A stretch of DNA of 64,000 nucleotides. Origin: Janthinobacterium sp. PAMC25594. Lineage in GTDB: Bacteria; Pseudomonadota; Gammaproteobacteria; Burkholderiales; Burkholderiaceae_D. The translations under genes and the position numbers were made by a program. The DNA is taken from positions 3,472,001 to 3,536,000 of the forward strand of contig NZ_CP080377.1 in NCBI RefSeq assembly GCF_019443505.1. The letters run 5' to 3'. Under the pieces are notes generated by a model. The model searched no databases. It saw only the letters and a list, made by a program, of their open reading frames with translations, and was not told where the DNA came from. Numbering within the stretch: position 1 is the stretch's first letter; each line of letters starts with the position of its first letter. Below, piece by piece: positions 6,626-14,481 of this stretch.

Positions 6626-7450
6626 CTAGACGGCTGGTGCACCAGGGGGAATGAAGTTTGGAAGTGAATCGATATCAACGTCATCGTCGAGCCAGGTATC
6701 AAAAACGCTTTCATCCACGACGGAAACGAACGTCTTTCCATCGAACTGCGCTTTGTATAGAAAAGATTCGCCGAATTCGCGCTGTGCCTCGCTTTGGGCC
6801 GCCACGTAGTCAAATCCCTTTCTTAAGCTTCGTAATGCTGAACTTGCCTTGGTACGCAACAGATCAGCCCGGTCCTTCGAACTCGCTACTTGGTCCAACA
6901 GGCCACACGCATCAAGCACCATCGCAAGACACCGACAATGATCCGAAGTGGCCGCTTCGGTCACGGCAGAATTGGCGACGCGAATAGGCAGCCAATCGTG
7001 CTCAATACACATGATCACGAATTCCGATGCCAGATTGCGAACCACCACATCCCCTTTACGCCCTATAGAATGACCGCCAGATAGCGATGTAGCTGCCCCT
7101 GCCAACCACCTAGTACACTCGACTACATCAGAAGAAGCACGCGATTCAAACAGGACACTCGATTCAAAATCATCAAGCCCATGAATTGCATCAAGAAGCG
7201 CCACCGACAACTTCCGAATGAGCACAATACGATCTCGAGCCGCATCGATCTTGCACTCCCGGTCGCGCTGGGCAGCATATAAGCGACGCAGATCAAGCAA
7301 CTTCCCGATAAACACTTGCGCGCCCAGAATCACCGACTCCCCACGATTCCTGCGCGACTCACGAACTGTTTCGACAAACTCGACAAAACGCCTCAGAACA
7401 TCGTTTTCCTGAACACCTATCTCGCCACCAAAAGACATTGAACTCGTCAT
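6626..7450 (-). CDS. Unknown 274-aa protein coupled to the prophage integrase
   Basis: 274 aa from ATG at 7450, which overlaps the integrase stop (ATGA) with GGAG 6 bases upstream; a GTG at 7462 is a poorer start. It looks soluble and largely alpha-helical: long Arg/Glu-rich N-terminal helices (VETVRESRRNRGES, LRRLYAAQRDRECK), no signal peptide, and an acidic tail (WLDDDVDIDSLPNF). No domain is recognised. It sits between integrase and the early operon, a common cargo (moron) position in integrated filamentous phages, so superinfection immunity, defence or lysogeny control are possible. None is shown by sequence. Confidence 0.7.
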   Translation of the reverse strand: MTSSMSFGGEIGVQENDVLRRFVEFVETVRESRRNRGESVILGAQVFIGKLLDLRRLYAAQRDRECKIDAARDRIVLIRKLSVALLDAIHGLDDFESSVLFESRASSDVVECTRWLAGAATSLSGGHSIGRKGDVVVRNLASEFVIMCIEHDWLPIRVANSAVTEAATSDHCRCLAMVLDACGLLDQVASSKDRADLLRTKASSALRSLRKGFDYVAAQSEAQREFGESFLYKAQFDGKTFVSVVDESVFDTWLDDDVDIDSLPNFIPPGAPAV

Positions 7451-8616
7451 TGTTTTCTCCACTCATCCAGAAGGTCGGCCCATTTTTGCATCATGACACG
7501 CCTCTCCTCAAGGTAGGTGGCATGGTTGTATGCGCGACGGACAGCGTTTGGCTCCGCATGTGCAAGCTGAGCCTCTATAACATCATGGCGAAAGCCAATT
7601 TCATTCAATCGAGTAGAGCCAGTTGTTCGCGTCCCATGCGGACTATATTTGGTCGCCCATCCCAGCTTTTTCAAAGCTTGCCGCAAAGCCGCATCGGCCA
7701 TCGGGCGCGCACGGTCATCTCGATTTGGGAAAACGAATTTCGTATTCCCCGTTACGGGCCTCATAGCCTTCAGCAAGTCAAGCGCCTGCGTCGGCAACGG
7801 TAGCACGTGCTCTCGACGTGCCTTCATCCTCTGCGCTGGAATTTTCCAAAGCGCATTTTCGATATCGAACTCAGACCACTCTGCCTTAACCGATTCATTA
7901 GGTCGCGTAAGCGTCAACCACATCAATCGAAATGCATTGATCGTCTGGAAGTTACCTCCGTGGCCGTCAAAATCAACAAGCAGCTTGCCAATTTCCTCAA
8001 CTGACAAAGCCCGCTTGTGCTGGGTTTTATTGGGCGGCAACGATTTACGCACCGCCCACACCGGGTCGGTATCGGCGCGCAGCGTCGCAACCGCAAGTTC
8101 GAACACCGACGACATCGTTCGCTTGGCTTCGGCGGCAACGGACGGCGCTCCGCGCTTAACAGTCTTCATGAGAATATCGAGCACATGAGCGGATGTAATT
8201 TGTCGCACGGGCAACTTCCCAATTGACGGGAAGACTACCCTCTGAAGCATGTCCAACCGTCGCGTCTTGGTCACATCCTCCCAATCTTTCAACGCTAACC
8301 ATTCTTTTGCAACGGCCTCGAAAGTATTAGCGGAATCCATCTCACGCCTAATTTTTTCAAACTGTCGATTTTGAACAGGACTGACTCCCAGCCTTACCAA
8401 CTTACGCGCGTCTTCGCATTTTTCGCGGGCATCGGCGAGGCCAACGCTGGGGTAGTCGCCAAGCGCAAAAAGCGATTCCTTACCTCCGAGCTTAAAACGA
8501 TAGCGCCATGCCTTCACGCCAGTCGGCTTGATTTCAAGATACAAGCCCTTGTAATCGTTCAGCCGGTAGAGCTTTTCCATCGGTTTGGCGCTTCGGCAGC
8601 GTGCGTCAGTCAACAT
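7447..8616 (-). CDS. Prophage tyrosine integrase, P4/DUF4102 type
   Basis: 389 aa. The start at ATG 8616 (MLTDARCRSAKP) has GGAGA at the right distance and the standard N-terminus of P4-type integrases (DUF4102 arm-binding domain, residues 1-85: LNDYKGLYLEIKPTG). The SAM-like core-binding domain spans roughly 90-200. The catalytic domain shows Arg in LTRPNES (about 237), Lys in RMKARREHVLPL, HGTR near 325, HAE and the nucleophile Tyr in AYNHATYLEERR near 363. It catalyses integration and excision of the phage genome at the host attachment site. An in-frame upstream extension to 8703 is not needed. Confidence 0.93.
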   Translation of the reverse strand: MLTDARCRSAKPMEKLYRLNDYKGLYLEIKPTGVKAWRYRFKLGGKESLFALGDYPSVGLADAREKCEDARKLVRLGVSPVQNRQFEKIRREMDSANTFEAVAKEWLALKDWEDVTKTRRLDMLQRVVFPSIGKLPVRQITSAHVLDILMKTVKRGAPSVAAEAKRTMSSVFELAVATLRADTDPVWAVRKSLPPNKTQHKRALSVEEIGKLLVDFDGHGGNFQTINAFRLMWLTLTRPNESVKAEWSEFDIENALWKIPAQRMKARREHVLPLPTQALDLLKAMRPVTGNTKFVFPNRDDRARPMADAALRQALKKLGWATKYSPHGTRTTGSTRLNEIGFRHDVIEAQLAHAEPNAVRRAYNHATYLEERRVMMQKWADLLDEWRKQ

Positions 8617-8646
8617 CTTGTCTCCGGGCAATTGATGAGTTACCGG

Positions 8647-8700
8647 ATTGTACCCACCAACACCCGCAATGCCAAGCAATTGTACCCACCCATGTACCCG
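8647..8700. repeat. TGTACCC direct repeats upstream of the integrase
   Basis: ATTGTACCCACC occurs at 8647-8658 and 8679-8690, 32 bases apart, and is followed directly by a related CATGTACCCG at 8691-8700. The repeats lie 31-84 bases upstream of the integrase start. Such repeats in front of P4-type integrases are plausible arm-type binding or autoregulation sites of the integrase, and would then belong to the attachment region. This is inference from position. Confidence 0.5.
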
Positions 8701-8750
8701 CAATTTTCATGAATACTCAAGAAATATTGTGAAACAATCAGAAACGAGAA

Positions 8751-8769
8751 AGCCGCGAATTTCGCGGCT
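8751..8769 (-). terminator. Hairpin downstream of ychF
   Basis: AGCCGCGAA / TTCGCGGCT form a perfect 9-bp stem with a one-base centre, followed on the minus strand by a T/C-rich stretch (TTTCTCGTTTC). It is 70-90 bases past the ychF stop and probably ends its transcript before the integrase. The U-run is imperfect. Confidence 0.5.
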
Positions 8770-8841
8770 CTCATAGGAAAAATTCAAGAATTTTTCGGCA
8801 TCATGAAACACAATGAAATGCCATGAAACAACACTCCCAAT

Positions 8842-9933
8842 TTAGACGTTGAACAGGAAGTTCAGCACGTCGCCATCCTTGACCACGTATTCCTTGCCTT
8901 CGGCGCGCATCTTGCCCGCTTCCTTGGCGCCGGCTTCGCCCTTGTAGGCGATGAAGTCGTCATAGGCGATGGTTTGCGCGCGGATGAAGCCGCGTTCGAA
9001 GTCGGTGTGGATCACGCCGGCCGCTTGCGGTGCCGTGTCGCCCACATGGATGGTCCAGGCGCGCACTTCCTTCACGCCCGCCGTGAAGTAGGTTTGCAGG
9101 CCCAGCAGCTTGTAGGCGCTGCGGATCAGGCGGTCCAGGCCGGGCTCTTCCAGACCCATGTCAGCCAGGAAAGCGCCCTTGTCGGCGGCATCCAGATCGG
9201 CGATTTCCGCTTCCATCGATGCGCAGATGGCGACGATGGGCGCGTTTTGCGATTGCGCGTAGGTGGTCAGCTGGTCCAGCAGCGGGTTGTTGGTAAAGCC
9301 CGTGTCGGAGACGTTGGCGACGAACATGGCCGGTTTGGCCGTGATCAGGCACAAGGGCTTGATCAGTTCCATTTCGTCGGCGTCCAGACCCATCGCGCGC
9401 ACCGGCTTGGCGTCATTCAGGTAAGGCATCATGCGTTCCATGATGGCCAGCAGCTTGGCCGCGTCCTTGTCGCCCGAGCGGGCTTTCTTGTTTTCGCGAT
9501 GAATCGCTTTTTCCACGGTGCCCATGTCGGCCAGCGCCAGTTCGGTCTGGATGACTTCGATATCGTCGAGCGGGCTGATCTTGCCGGCCACGTGGATGAC
9601 GTTGTCATCTTCAAAACAGCGAACGACGTTGACGATAGCGTCCGTTTCGCGGATGTGCGACAAGAACTGGTTGCCCAGGCCCTCGCCCTTCGATGCGCCA
9701 GCCACCAGGCCGGCGATGTCGACGAATTCCACGATGGCGTTGACCGTGCGTTCCGGCTTGACGATGGCGGCCAGCGCATCCATGCGTGGATCCGGCACTT
9801 CGACGACGCCGACGTTCGGCTCGATGGTGCAGAACGGATAGTTTTCAGCCGGGATGCCGGCTTTCGTCAGTGCATTGAACAGGGTGGACTTGCCGACGTT
9901 CGGCAAGCCGACGATACCGCATTGGAGACTCAT
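8842..9933 (-). CDS. ychF: Redox-regulated ribosome-binding ATPase YchF
   Basis: 363 aa, the full length of the Obg-family ATPase YchF/OLA1. The P-loop is GLPNVGKST (residues 8-16), with [16 protein letters not shown] as switch II/G3 region, a coiled-coil insertion in the middle and a C-terminal TGS domain (about 280-363, ending [11 protein letters not shown]). It binds ribosomes and hydrolyses ATP rather than GTP. It is the last gene of the pth-side group on the minus strand. The prophage integrase follows in the same direction after 225 bases. The start MSLQCGIVG is standard. Confidence 0.97.
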   Translation of the reverse strand: MSLQCGIVGLPNVGKSTLFNALTKAGIPAENYPFCTIEPNVGVVEVPDPRMDALAAIVKPERTVNAIVEFVDIAGLVAGASKGEGLGNQFLSHIRETDAIVNVVRCFEDDNVIHVAGKISPLDDIEVIQTELALADMGTVEKAIHRENKKARSGDKDAAKLLAIMERMMPYLNDAKPVRAMGLDADEMELIKPLCLITAKPAMFVANVSDTGFTNNPLLDQLTTYAQSQNAPIVAICASMEAEIADLDAADKGAFLADMGLEEPGLDRLIRSAYKLLGLQTYFTAGVKEVRAWTIHVGDTAPQAAGVIHTDFERGFIRAQTIAYDDFIAYKGEAGAKEAGKMRAEGKEYVVKDGDVLNFLFNV

Positions 9934-9995
9934 GGAAAACCTTTAATAATCAAAGCACATGGCGCCGTCTATCGGCGTGCTTGCCGTGCTGTTAG

Positions 9996-10025
9996 GGAAA
10001 ACGGAGCTATCGCTCGCCGTTTTCC
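9996..10025. repeat. Hairpin in the ychF-pth gap
   Basis: GGAAAACGG at 9996-10004 is complementary to CCGTTTTCC at 10017-10025, and short inner AGC/GCT arms extend the stem. No U-run follows on either strand, so it is more likely an RNA processing or regulatory structure than an intrinsic terminator. A second palindrome, GGGGT...ACCCC, lies at 10053-10069 in the same 215-base gap. Confidence 0.4.
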
Positions 10026-10148
10026 GGGAATGGTGCGTGTGCTGCATTTCAAGGGGTCAATTGTACCCCTGACAGGCGCGCTTCAAAAGCCCGATGATGG
10101 GCAAATGACGCCAAAACAGCCGTATCGTGACGCCATCAGGCCCTGTTC

Positions 10149-10733
10149 TCAAGCCGTATGCAGCTTCATGGTCGCCGCCTCGAACTTGCCTTCGACGATC
10201 TGCGGCATGACCTGCAAGGATTTCTCGATGGCTTGCTCGATCAGTTCCTGGTCTTCGCGGCGCGGCCGGTGCAGCACGAAGTCGGCCACCTGCTGCTGCA
10301 GGCTCAGGGTGCGCGGGTGACCGATGCCCAGGCGCAAGCGCCAGTAATCCTGCGTGCCCAGCGCGGCCGTAATGTCTTTCAAGCCATTGTGGCCACCGGC
10401 CGAGCCACCTTTCTTCAGGCGCGCAATGCCGGGCATCAAGTCGAGCTCGTCGTGCACGACCAGCACTTCATCGGCGGCGATCTTGAAAAAGCGCGCCAGC
10501 GCGCCCACGGACTGGCCCGAGCGGTTCATGAAGGTCAGCGGTTCGAGCAGCCAGACTTCCTTGCCGGCGATCGACGTTTTTGCCAGCATGGCGTTATAGC
10601 GCGAATCGCGCTGCAAGCGCGTGCCGGGCAAGCTGTTGGCAAGATTGTCCACCAGCCAGAAACCGGCATTGTGGCGCGTTTGTTCGTATTCGGGTCCCGG
10701 GTTGCCGAGACCGACGATCAGGCGTATGGGCAT
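10149..10733 (-). CDS. pth: Peptidyl-tRNA hydrolase
   Basis: 194 aa, typical Pth length. Family motifs are visible: [20 protein letters not shown] at the N-terminus with the catalytic His in TRHNAGF (about residue 22), [20 protein letters not shown] and GGHNGLKDI. It releases tRNA from prematurely dropped peptidyl-tRNA in the cytoplasm. It follows rplY, as in many proteobacteria, with a terminator between them. Confidence 0.97.
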   Translation of the reverse strand: MPIRLIVGLGNPGPEYEQTRHNAGFWLVDNLANSLPGTRLQRDSRYNAMLAKTSIAGKEVWLLEPLTFMNRSGQSVGALARFFKIAADEVLVVHDELDLMPGIARLKKGGSAGGHNGLKDITAALGTQDYWRLRLGIGHPRTLSLQQQVADFVLHRPRREDQELIEQAIEKSLQVMPQIVEGKFEAATMKLHTA

Positions 10734-10781
10734 GGCTGTGTCTGCAATGAAAAAGAAAACATTATCGGTGAAAACAGGCAG

Positions 10782-10815
10782 AAAAAAACCCGCGCGGCGA
10801 ACCTGGCGGGTTTTT
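10782..10815 (-). terminator. Intrinsic terminator after rplY
   Basis: On the minus strand a GC-rich stem (AACCCGC ... GCGGG) is flanked by A-rich sequence on one side and a T7 run on the other, 33 bases past the rplY stop. It separates rplY from pth. Confidence 0.7.
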
Positions 10816-10848
10816 CCTTGCGACTACCGCATTGCTGCGGCGGCAAAA

Positions 10849-11460
10849 TTACTTCTTGTCGGCTTCAACAACAGCAGCGGCTTCAGCTTCAGCAGCAACG
10901 TGGCCAGCCGGTACCGAAGCGGTAGCGATGGTCAGGTTGGCGCCGTGGGTGACAGCGGTCACGCCAGCTGGCAGGACCAGGTCGCCGATGTGCAGCGAGT
11001 GACCGACGTCGATGTTCGACAGGTCAACGTTGATGAATTCTGGCAGTTGGCCTGGCAGGCACGAAACTTCGATTTCGTTGGCTACGTGGCTGATGGTCGC
11101 GCCGTGCAGTTTGACTGCTGGCGAAACGTCAGCGTTCGTGAAGTGCAGAGCAACTTTCACGTGGATAGCTTGCTTCGAGTCAACGCGCTGGAAGTCAGCG
11201 TGCAGAACCAGTTGTTTGTATGCGTGGACTTGGAAGTCGCGCAACAGAACTTGCTGGGAAACGCCGTCGATTTCCAGATCCAGGATCGACGAGTGGAACA
11301 CTTCTTTTTTCAACGCGTGGTACAGGGCGTTGTGATCCAGCGAGATCAGCACCGGGGCTTCAGCGCCACCGTAGACGATACCAGGGGTTTGGCCGGAAAT
11401 GCGCAGGCGGCGGCTCGCTCCGGAACCTTGCAATTCGCGTTTAAATGCGATAACTTTCAT
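10849..11460 (-). CDS. rplY: 50S ribosomal protein L25 (general stress protein Ctc)
   Basis: 203 aa from ATG at 11460 ([10 protein letters not shown]), which has GGAG at the right distance; the longer ORF to 11481 is not needed. Residues 1-95 are the L25 5S rRNA-binding domain ([19 protein letters not shown]). The rest is the TL5/Ctc C-terminal domain ([19 protein letters not shown]), and a low-complexity Ala/Glu tail follows. It binds 5S rRNA in the large subunit. The prs-rplY-pth-ychF order is conserved in Burkholderiales. Confidence 0.96.
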   Translation of the reverse strand: MKVIAFKRELQGSGASRRLRISGQTPGIVYGGAEAPVLISLDHNALYHALKKEVFHSSILDLEIDGVSQQVLLRDFQVHAYKQLVLHADFQRVDSKQAIHVKVALHFTNADVSPAVKLHGATISHVANEIEVSCLPGQLPEFINVDLSNIDVGHSLHIGDLVLPAGVTAVTHGANLTIATASVPAGHVAAEAEAAAVVEADKK

Positions 11461-11562
11461 GTGAAACTCCAAGAAGAACAAGGCTTGCGCCTTGTGTTAT
11501 GAAGATTCCCGCGACCAGGAATCTTCGGAAATGGGTGCAGATGCACCCCGAAAACTAAAACA

Positions 11563-11599
11563 CTGCGGCGCAACAGGCAAAAAGCCGGTCGCGCCGCAG
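11563..11599 (-). terminator. Probable terminator after prs
   Basis: CTGCGGCGC (11563-11571) and GCGCCGCAG (11591-11599) form a perfect 9-bp stem with a 19-base loop. On the minus strand it is followed by TGTTTTAGTTTT. It lies 33 bases past the prs stop. A second short palindrome (GGGTGCA/TGCACCC, 11533-11548) follows. Confidence 0.5.
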
Positions 11600-11631
11600 G
11601 CATTTCGTCTGTTTCTATCGACTGTATCGAA

Positions 11632-12582
11632 TTAATCGATGAACAGCGAGATGACGGAGTCACCCTTGATGATGCGTTTGAACGTCTCGGCCAGCAGCGG
11701 CGCGCACGTCAATTGACGGATCTTGCCGCAGGCCAGGGCCGCTTCGGACAGGGGGATCGTATCGGTCACGACCAGCTCATCGAGTGGCGAAGCCGAAATA
11801 CGGTCGATCGCCGGGCCCGACAGCACCGCGTGCGTGCAATACGCCACGACTTTTTTCGCGCCGCGCTCTTTGAGCACTTCGGCAGCCTTGGTCAGGGTGC
11901 CTGCCGTGTCGACCATGTCATCCATGATCACGCAGTTGCGGCCTTCGACTTCACCGATGATGTTCATCACTTCGGACACGTTCGCTTTTGGACGGCGCTT
12001 GTCGATGATGGCCAGGTCGCAGCCCAGGCGTTTTGCCAGGGCGCGCGCACGTACCACACCGCCGACGTCCGGCGACACCACCAGCAGATCCTGGTAGTTT
12101 TTCTTTTGCAGGTCACCCAGCAAAATTGGCGAAGCGTAAATATTGTCGACTGGGATATCGAAGAAACCTTGAATCTGGTCAGCGTGCAAGTCCATGATCA
12201 GGACGCGCTCGACACCGGCTTCTTCCAGCATGTTCGCCACTACCTTGGCCGAAATCGCCACACGCGCGGAGCGGGGACGACGGTCTTGGCGGGCGTAGCC
12301 GAAGTAAGGAATCGCGGCGGTGATGCGGCCAGCGGAAGCACGTTTCAAGGCATCAACCATCAGCATGATTTCCATCAGGCTGTCGTTGGTTGGAGCACAG
12401 GTGGATTGCAAAACAAAAACATCCTTGCCGCGCACGTTTTCGTTAATCTCGACCATTACTTCGCCGTCGGAGAATTTCGAAACGTTTGCTTTACCGAGAG
12501 GAATGCCGAGGTTTTTTGCGACCCCCTCTGCCAACGCTGGATTCGCGTTGCCGGTAAAAACCATCAGGTTTTCGTAAGCCAT
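11632..12582 (-). CDS. prs: Ribose-phosphate pyrophosphokinase (PRPP synthetase)
   Basis: 316 aa from ATG at 12582 ([17 protein letters not shown]), matching the usual family length; upstream in-frame codons to 12648 are not part of the family. Signatures include the ATP loop region ([20 protein letters not shown]), [14 protein letters not shown], and the PRPP-binding loop [13 protein letters not shown]. It makes PRPP from ribose 5-phosphate and ATP for nucleotide, His and Trp synthesis. It is encoded just downstream of tRNA-Gln and upstream of rplY. Confidence 0.97.
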   Translation of the reverse strand: MAYENLMVFTGNANPALAEGVAKNLGIPLGKANVSKFSDGEVMVEINENVRGKDVFVLQSTCAPTNDSLMEIMLMVDALKRASAGRITAAIPYFGYARQDRRPRSARVAISAKVVANMLEEAGVERVLIMDLHADQIQGFFDIPVDNIYASPILLGDLQKKNYQDLLVVSPDVGGVVRARALAKRLGCDLAIIDKRRPKANVSEVMNIIGEVEGRNCVIMDDMVDTAGTLTKAAEVLKERGAKKVVAYCTHAVLSGPAIDRISASPLDELVVTDTIPLSEAALACGKIRQLTCAPLLAETFKRIIKGDSVISLFID

Positions 12583-12732
12583 GGGAGTCCCAAGAGGTGA
12601 TAAAGAAGTCTTGAAAAGCACTAACCGGGCATAGGCCCGGTCAGTCATTGTTTAGAATATGCCGCGTGGCGACATATCTGCTTTTTCCCGCACTGGACGC
12701 TAACTTCGCATCGACAGACTACGGTGAAATGG

Positions 12733-12810
12733 TGGCAGGGGAAGAAGGATTCGAACCTTCGCATGCTGGAATCAAAATCCAGTGCCTTAACCAGCTTGGC
12801 GATTCCCCTA
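12733..12810 (-). tRNA. tRNA-Gln (anticodon TTG)
   Basis: 78 nt including an encoded CCA. The acceptor arm TAGGGGA pairs with TCCCCTG. The anticodon arm is CTGGA-TTTTGAT-TCCAG, giving anticodon UUG (12773-12775 on the plus strand). The T arm has the GGTTCGAATCC consensus. The start AGGGGAATCGCCAAG resembles known tRNA-Gln. It lies between ispE and prs, a common location in betaproteobacteria. Confidence 0.95.
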
Positions 12811-12887
12811 CGTTACTGACTGCTTTCCGTCATGTTGGCCAGTATCATACCGACTATTTGACGCTAAGCAAAATCTTTTTTTGCTCT

Positions 12888-13772
12888 CTACAACCTGGTG
12901 AGCATCGGATGGCGCGTCAGCGCTTTTGCCTTCCAGGCGACCCAGACTGGTGGCACATTGCTGAGCACCGCATCCGCTTCTTCCTGACTGCCAAACGCAC
13001 TAAACACACAAGCACCGGAACCAGTCATCCTGGCCTCACCGTAAGCACCCAGCCATTCTACCGCATCTGCTACCGGCTTGAAAAGACTGCATGCTACTTG
13101 CTGTAAATCATTCTTACCAAACCCGCCCGCATCGTTTCCTTCTGCGAGGTACCTGGAAAAGTCCGCTATTGTGACGGGTTCGGTATTTCTCGTCAAGCCT
13201 TCCGCGCAAAAAATTGCGGCGGTGGGCACTTGCACGCCCGGCTCGATCACCACATACCAGCATTCTGGCGTGGCGACAGGCTGCAAGGCCTCGCCCACGC
13301 CTTCGGCAAAGGCATTCTCGCCAAAGATGAAAAACGGGATATCGGCGCCCAGCGGCAAGCCCAGCGCCATCAATTCCTCGCGCGTCAAGCCCGCTTGCCA
13401 CAAACGGTTCAGCGCCATCAGCGCCGTGGCCGCGTCGGACGAGCCGCCCCCCAGCCCGCCGCCCATGGGCAGCACCTTGTCGATGGCGATATCGACGCCG
13501 CGCGGCAAGGCGCCCTTGCGGCGCAGCACCTCCGCCTGCAGCAATGTCGCGGCGCGGATGATCAGGTCCTGCTCCTGCGGCACGCCGGCCAGTTCCGTCA
13601 CGCGGACAATCGCCGTGTCGTCGCGCAGCGCGAAGTGCAAGGTGTCGCCATGGTCGAGCAACTGGAACACCGTCTGCAGCAGATGGTAGCCATCGGCGCG
13701 GCGGCCGTTGACGTGTAGAAATAAGTTCAGCTTGGCCGGTGCCGGGCAATTGTTCAGGGTCGTCAGTGTCAT
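12888..13772 (-). CDS. ispE: 4-diphosphocytidyl-2-C-methyl-D-erythritol kinase
   Basis: 294 aa from ATG at 13772 ([20 protein letters not shown]), overlapping the lolB stop by ATGA. GHMP-kinase motifs are present: [12 protein letters not shown] at the N-terminus, the ATP loop [17 protein letters not shown] around residue 100, and a C-terminal [13 protein letters not shown]. It phosphorylates CDP-methylerythritol in the MEP isoprenoid pathway. The lolB-ispE-tRNA-prs order is characteristic of the group. The ORF extending to 13922 is rejected because it lacks the GHMP start and overlaps lolB. Confidence 0.96.
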   Translation of the reverse strand: MTLTTLNNCPAPAKLNLFLHVNGRRADGYHLLQTVFQLLDHGDTLHFALRDDTAIVRVTELAGVPQEQDLIIRAATLLQAEVLRRKGALPRGVDIAIDKVLPMGGGLGGGSSDAATALMALNRLWQAGLTREELMALGLPLGADIPFFIFGENAFAEGVGEALQPVATPECWYVVIEPGVQVPTAAIFCAEGLTRNTEPVTIADFSRYLAEGNDAGGFGKNDLQQVACSLFKPVADAVEWLGAYGEARMTGSGACVFSAFGSQEEADAVLSNVPPVWVAWKAKALTRHPMLTRL

Positions 13773-14419
13773 GGTGCAGGTGCGGAAGGGGCGGGATCGA
13801 GCACGATGCGCAGCGAGACGGCATCGGCCTGCGCGCTGGCATTGCGTTCGGCATCGATACGCCGCGGTTGGGGCAAGGCGCCCGGTACATTTTCGCCCGC
13901 ATTTTGCCCTACTTCTTGCCACGACACATAGCGCAAACGCCAGCCGTCCTTGGTGGTCACGCTGTCGTTGGCGGGCGAAGCGACAAAGCGCTTGCCATCG
14001 GCGCCCACGGCATAGCCTTGCAGCCAGTCGCGCAAGCCCGACACGGGCAAGGACCAGCCCAGCATCTGCGCGCTCAGGGTATCGACATCGGGCGCGCTGC
14101 GCGGCGCCTTGCCGCTTTGCGTCAACACGGCCTGCCGCGGCGTGACGGCAATCGTCGCCAGCGTGCTGCCGACGGGCGAATACAGGGTCACGTCCGTGCG
14201 CTGCGCCGTCTGCTGCCAGTTGAAATTGACGGTCGCCGATTCGGGCTTGTCATCCTTCTGGTACACCACGTTCAAGCGGCCCGTCAGCTCCACCTGTTCG
14301 CGGTACGGAGCGACGGTTTGAGCGGATGGCGCGGTGCCGGACGAGAATGGGGAACTCAAGGTCGAGCAGGCCGAGAGGGACAGGCACAGGACAGTCAGGG
14401 GCAGGAGATGTTTAGACAT
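13769..14419 (-). CDS. lolB: Outer-membrane lipoprotein LolB
   Basis: 216 aa from ATG at 14419. Signal peptide [18 protein letters not shown] has a lipobox with Cys18. The mature part has LolB features: [38 protein letters not shown] and a GLRDWLQG segment. LolB receives lipoproteins from LolA at the outer membrane. Its stop overlaps the ispE start, so the two are coupled. The start lies only 9 bases after a strong terminator-like hairpin, with no visible Shine-Dalgarno sequence. Confidence 0.93.
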   Translation of the reverse strand: MSKHLLPLTVLCLSLSACSTLSSPFSSGTAPSAQTVAPYREQVELTGRLNVVYQKDDKPESATVNFNWQQTAQRTDVTLYSPVGSTLATIAVTPRQAVLTQSGKAPRSAPDVDTLSAQMLGWSLPVSGLRDWLQGYAVGADGKRFVASPANDSVTTKDGWRLRYVSWQEVGQNAGENVPGALPQPRRIDAERNASAQADAVSLRIVLDPAPSAPAP

Positions 14420-14428
14420 GGGCAAAAG

Positions 14429-14460
14429 GAAAAACCAGCGCCATGGCGCTGGTTTTTTTA
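14429..14460 (-). terminator. Intrinsic terminator between the TPR gene and lolB
   Basis: A perfect palindrome AACCAGCGCC/GGCGCTGGTT, flanked by A5 on one side and T7 on the other, can act in both directions. On the minus strand it follows the TPR gene's stop by 21 bases and ends 9 bases before the lolB ATG. Confidence 0.8.
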
Positions 14461-14481
14461 TAGTGGAGTTAATCGATTCAA

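Larger units (their letters stand above)
1..8750 (-). mobile_element. Integrated filamentous phage (inovirus), right part; left end outside window
   Basis: All genes here run on the minus strand and follow the inovirus module order: integrase, regulators, replication protein, ssDNA-binding protein, small membrane proteins, major coat, adsorption protein, pVI-like protein. The assembly ATPase (Zot/pI) expected next is beyond position 1. Base composition looks more AT-rich than the flanking host genes. The integrase-proximal end lies between the integrase start (8616) and the host gene ychF (stop at 8842). A host-like hairpin at 8751-8769 suggests the boundary is before it. No att repeat can be assigned because the other end is not visible. 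Confidence 0.88.

Noticed and set aside
8974..10320. 448-codon plus-strand frame opposite ychF
   Set aside because: It spans antisense of ychF, the gap and part of pth; no domain.
12648..13106. Plus-strand frame across the tRNA
   Set aside because: It overlaps a clear tRNA-Gln on the minus strand and the ispE C-terminus.
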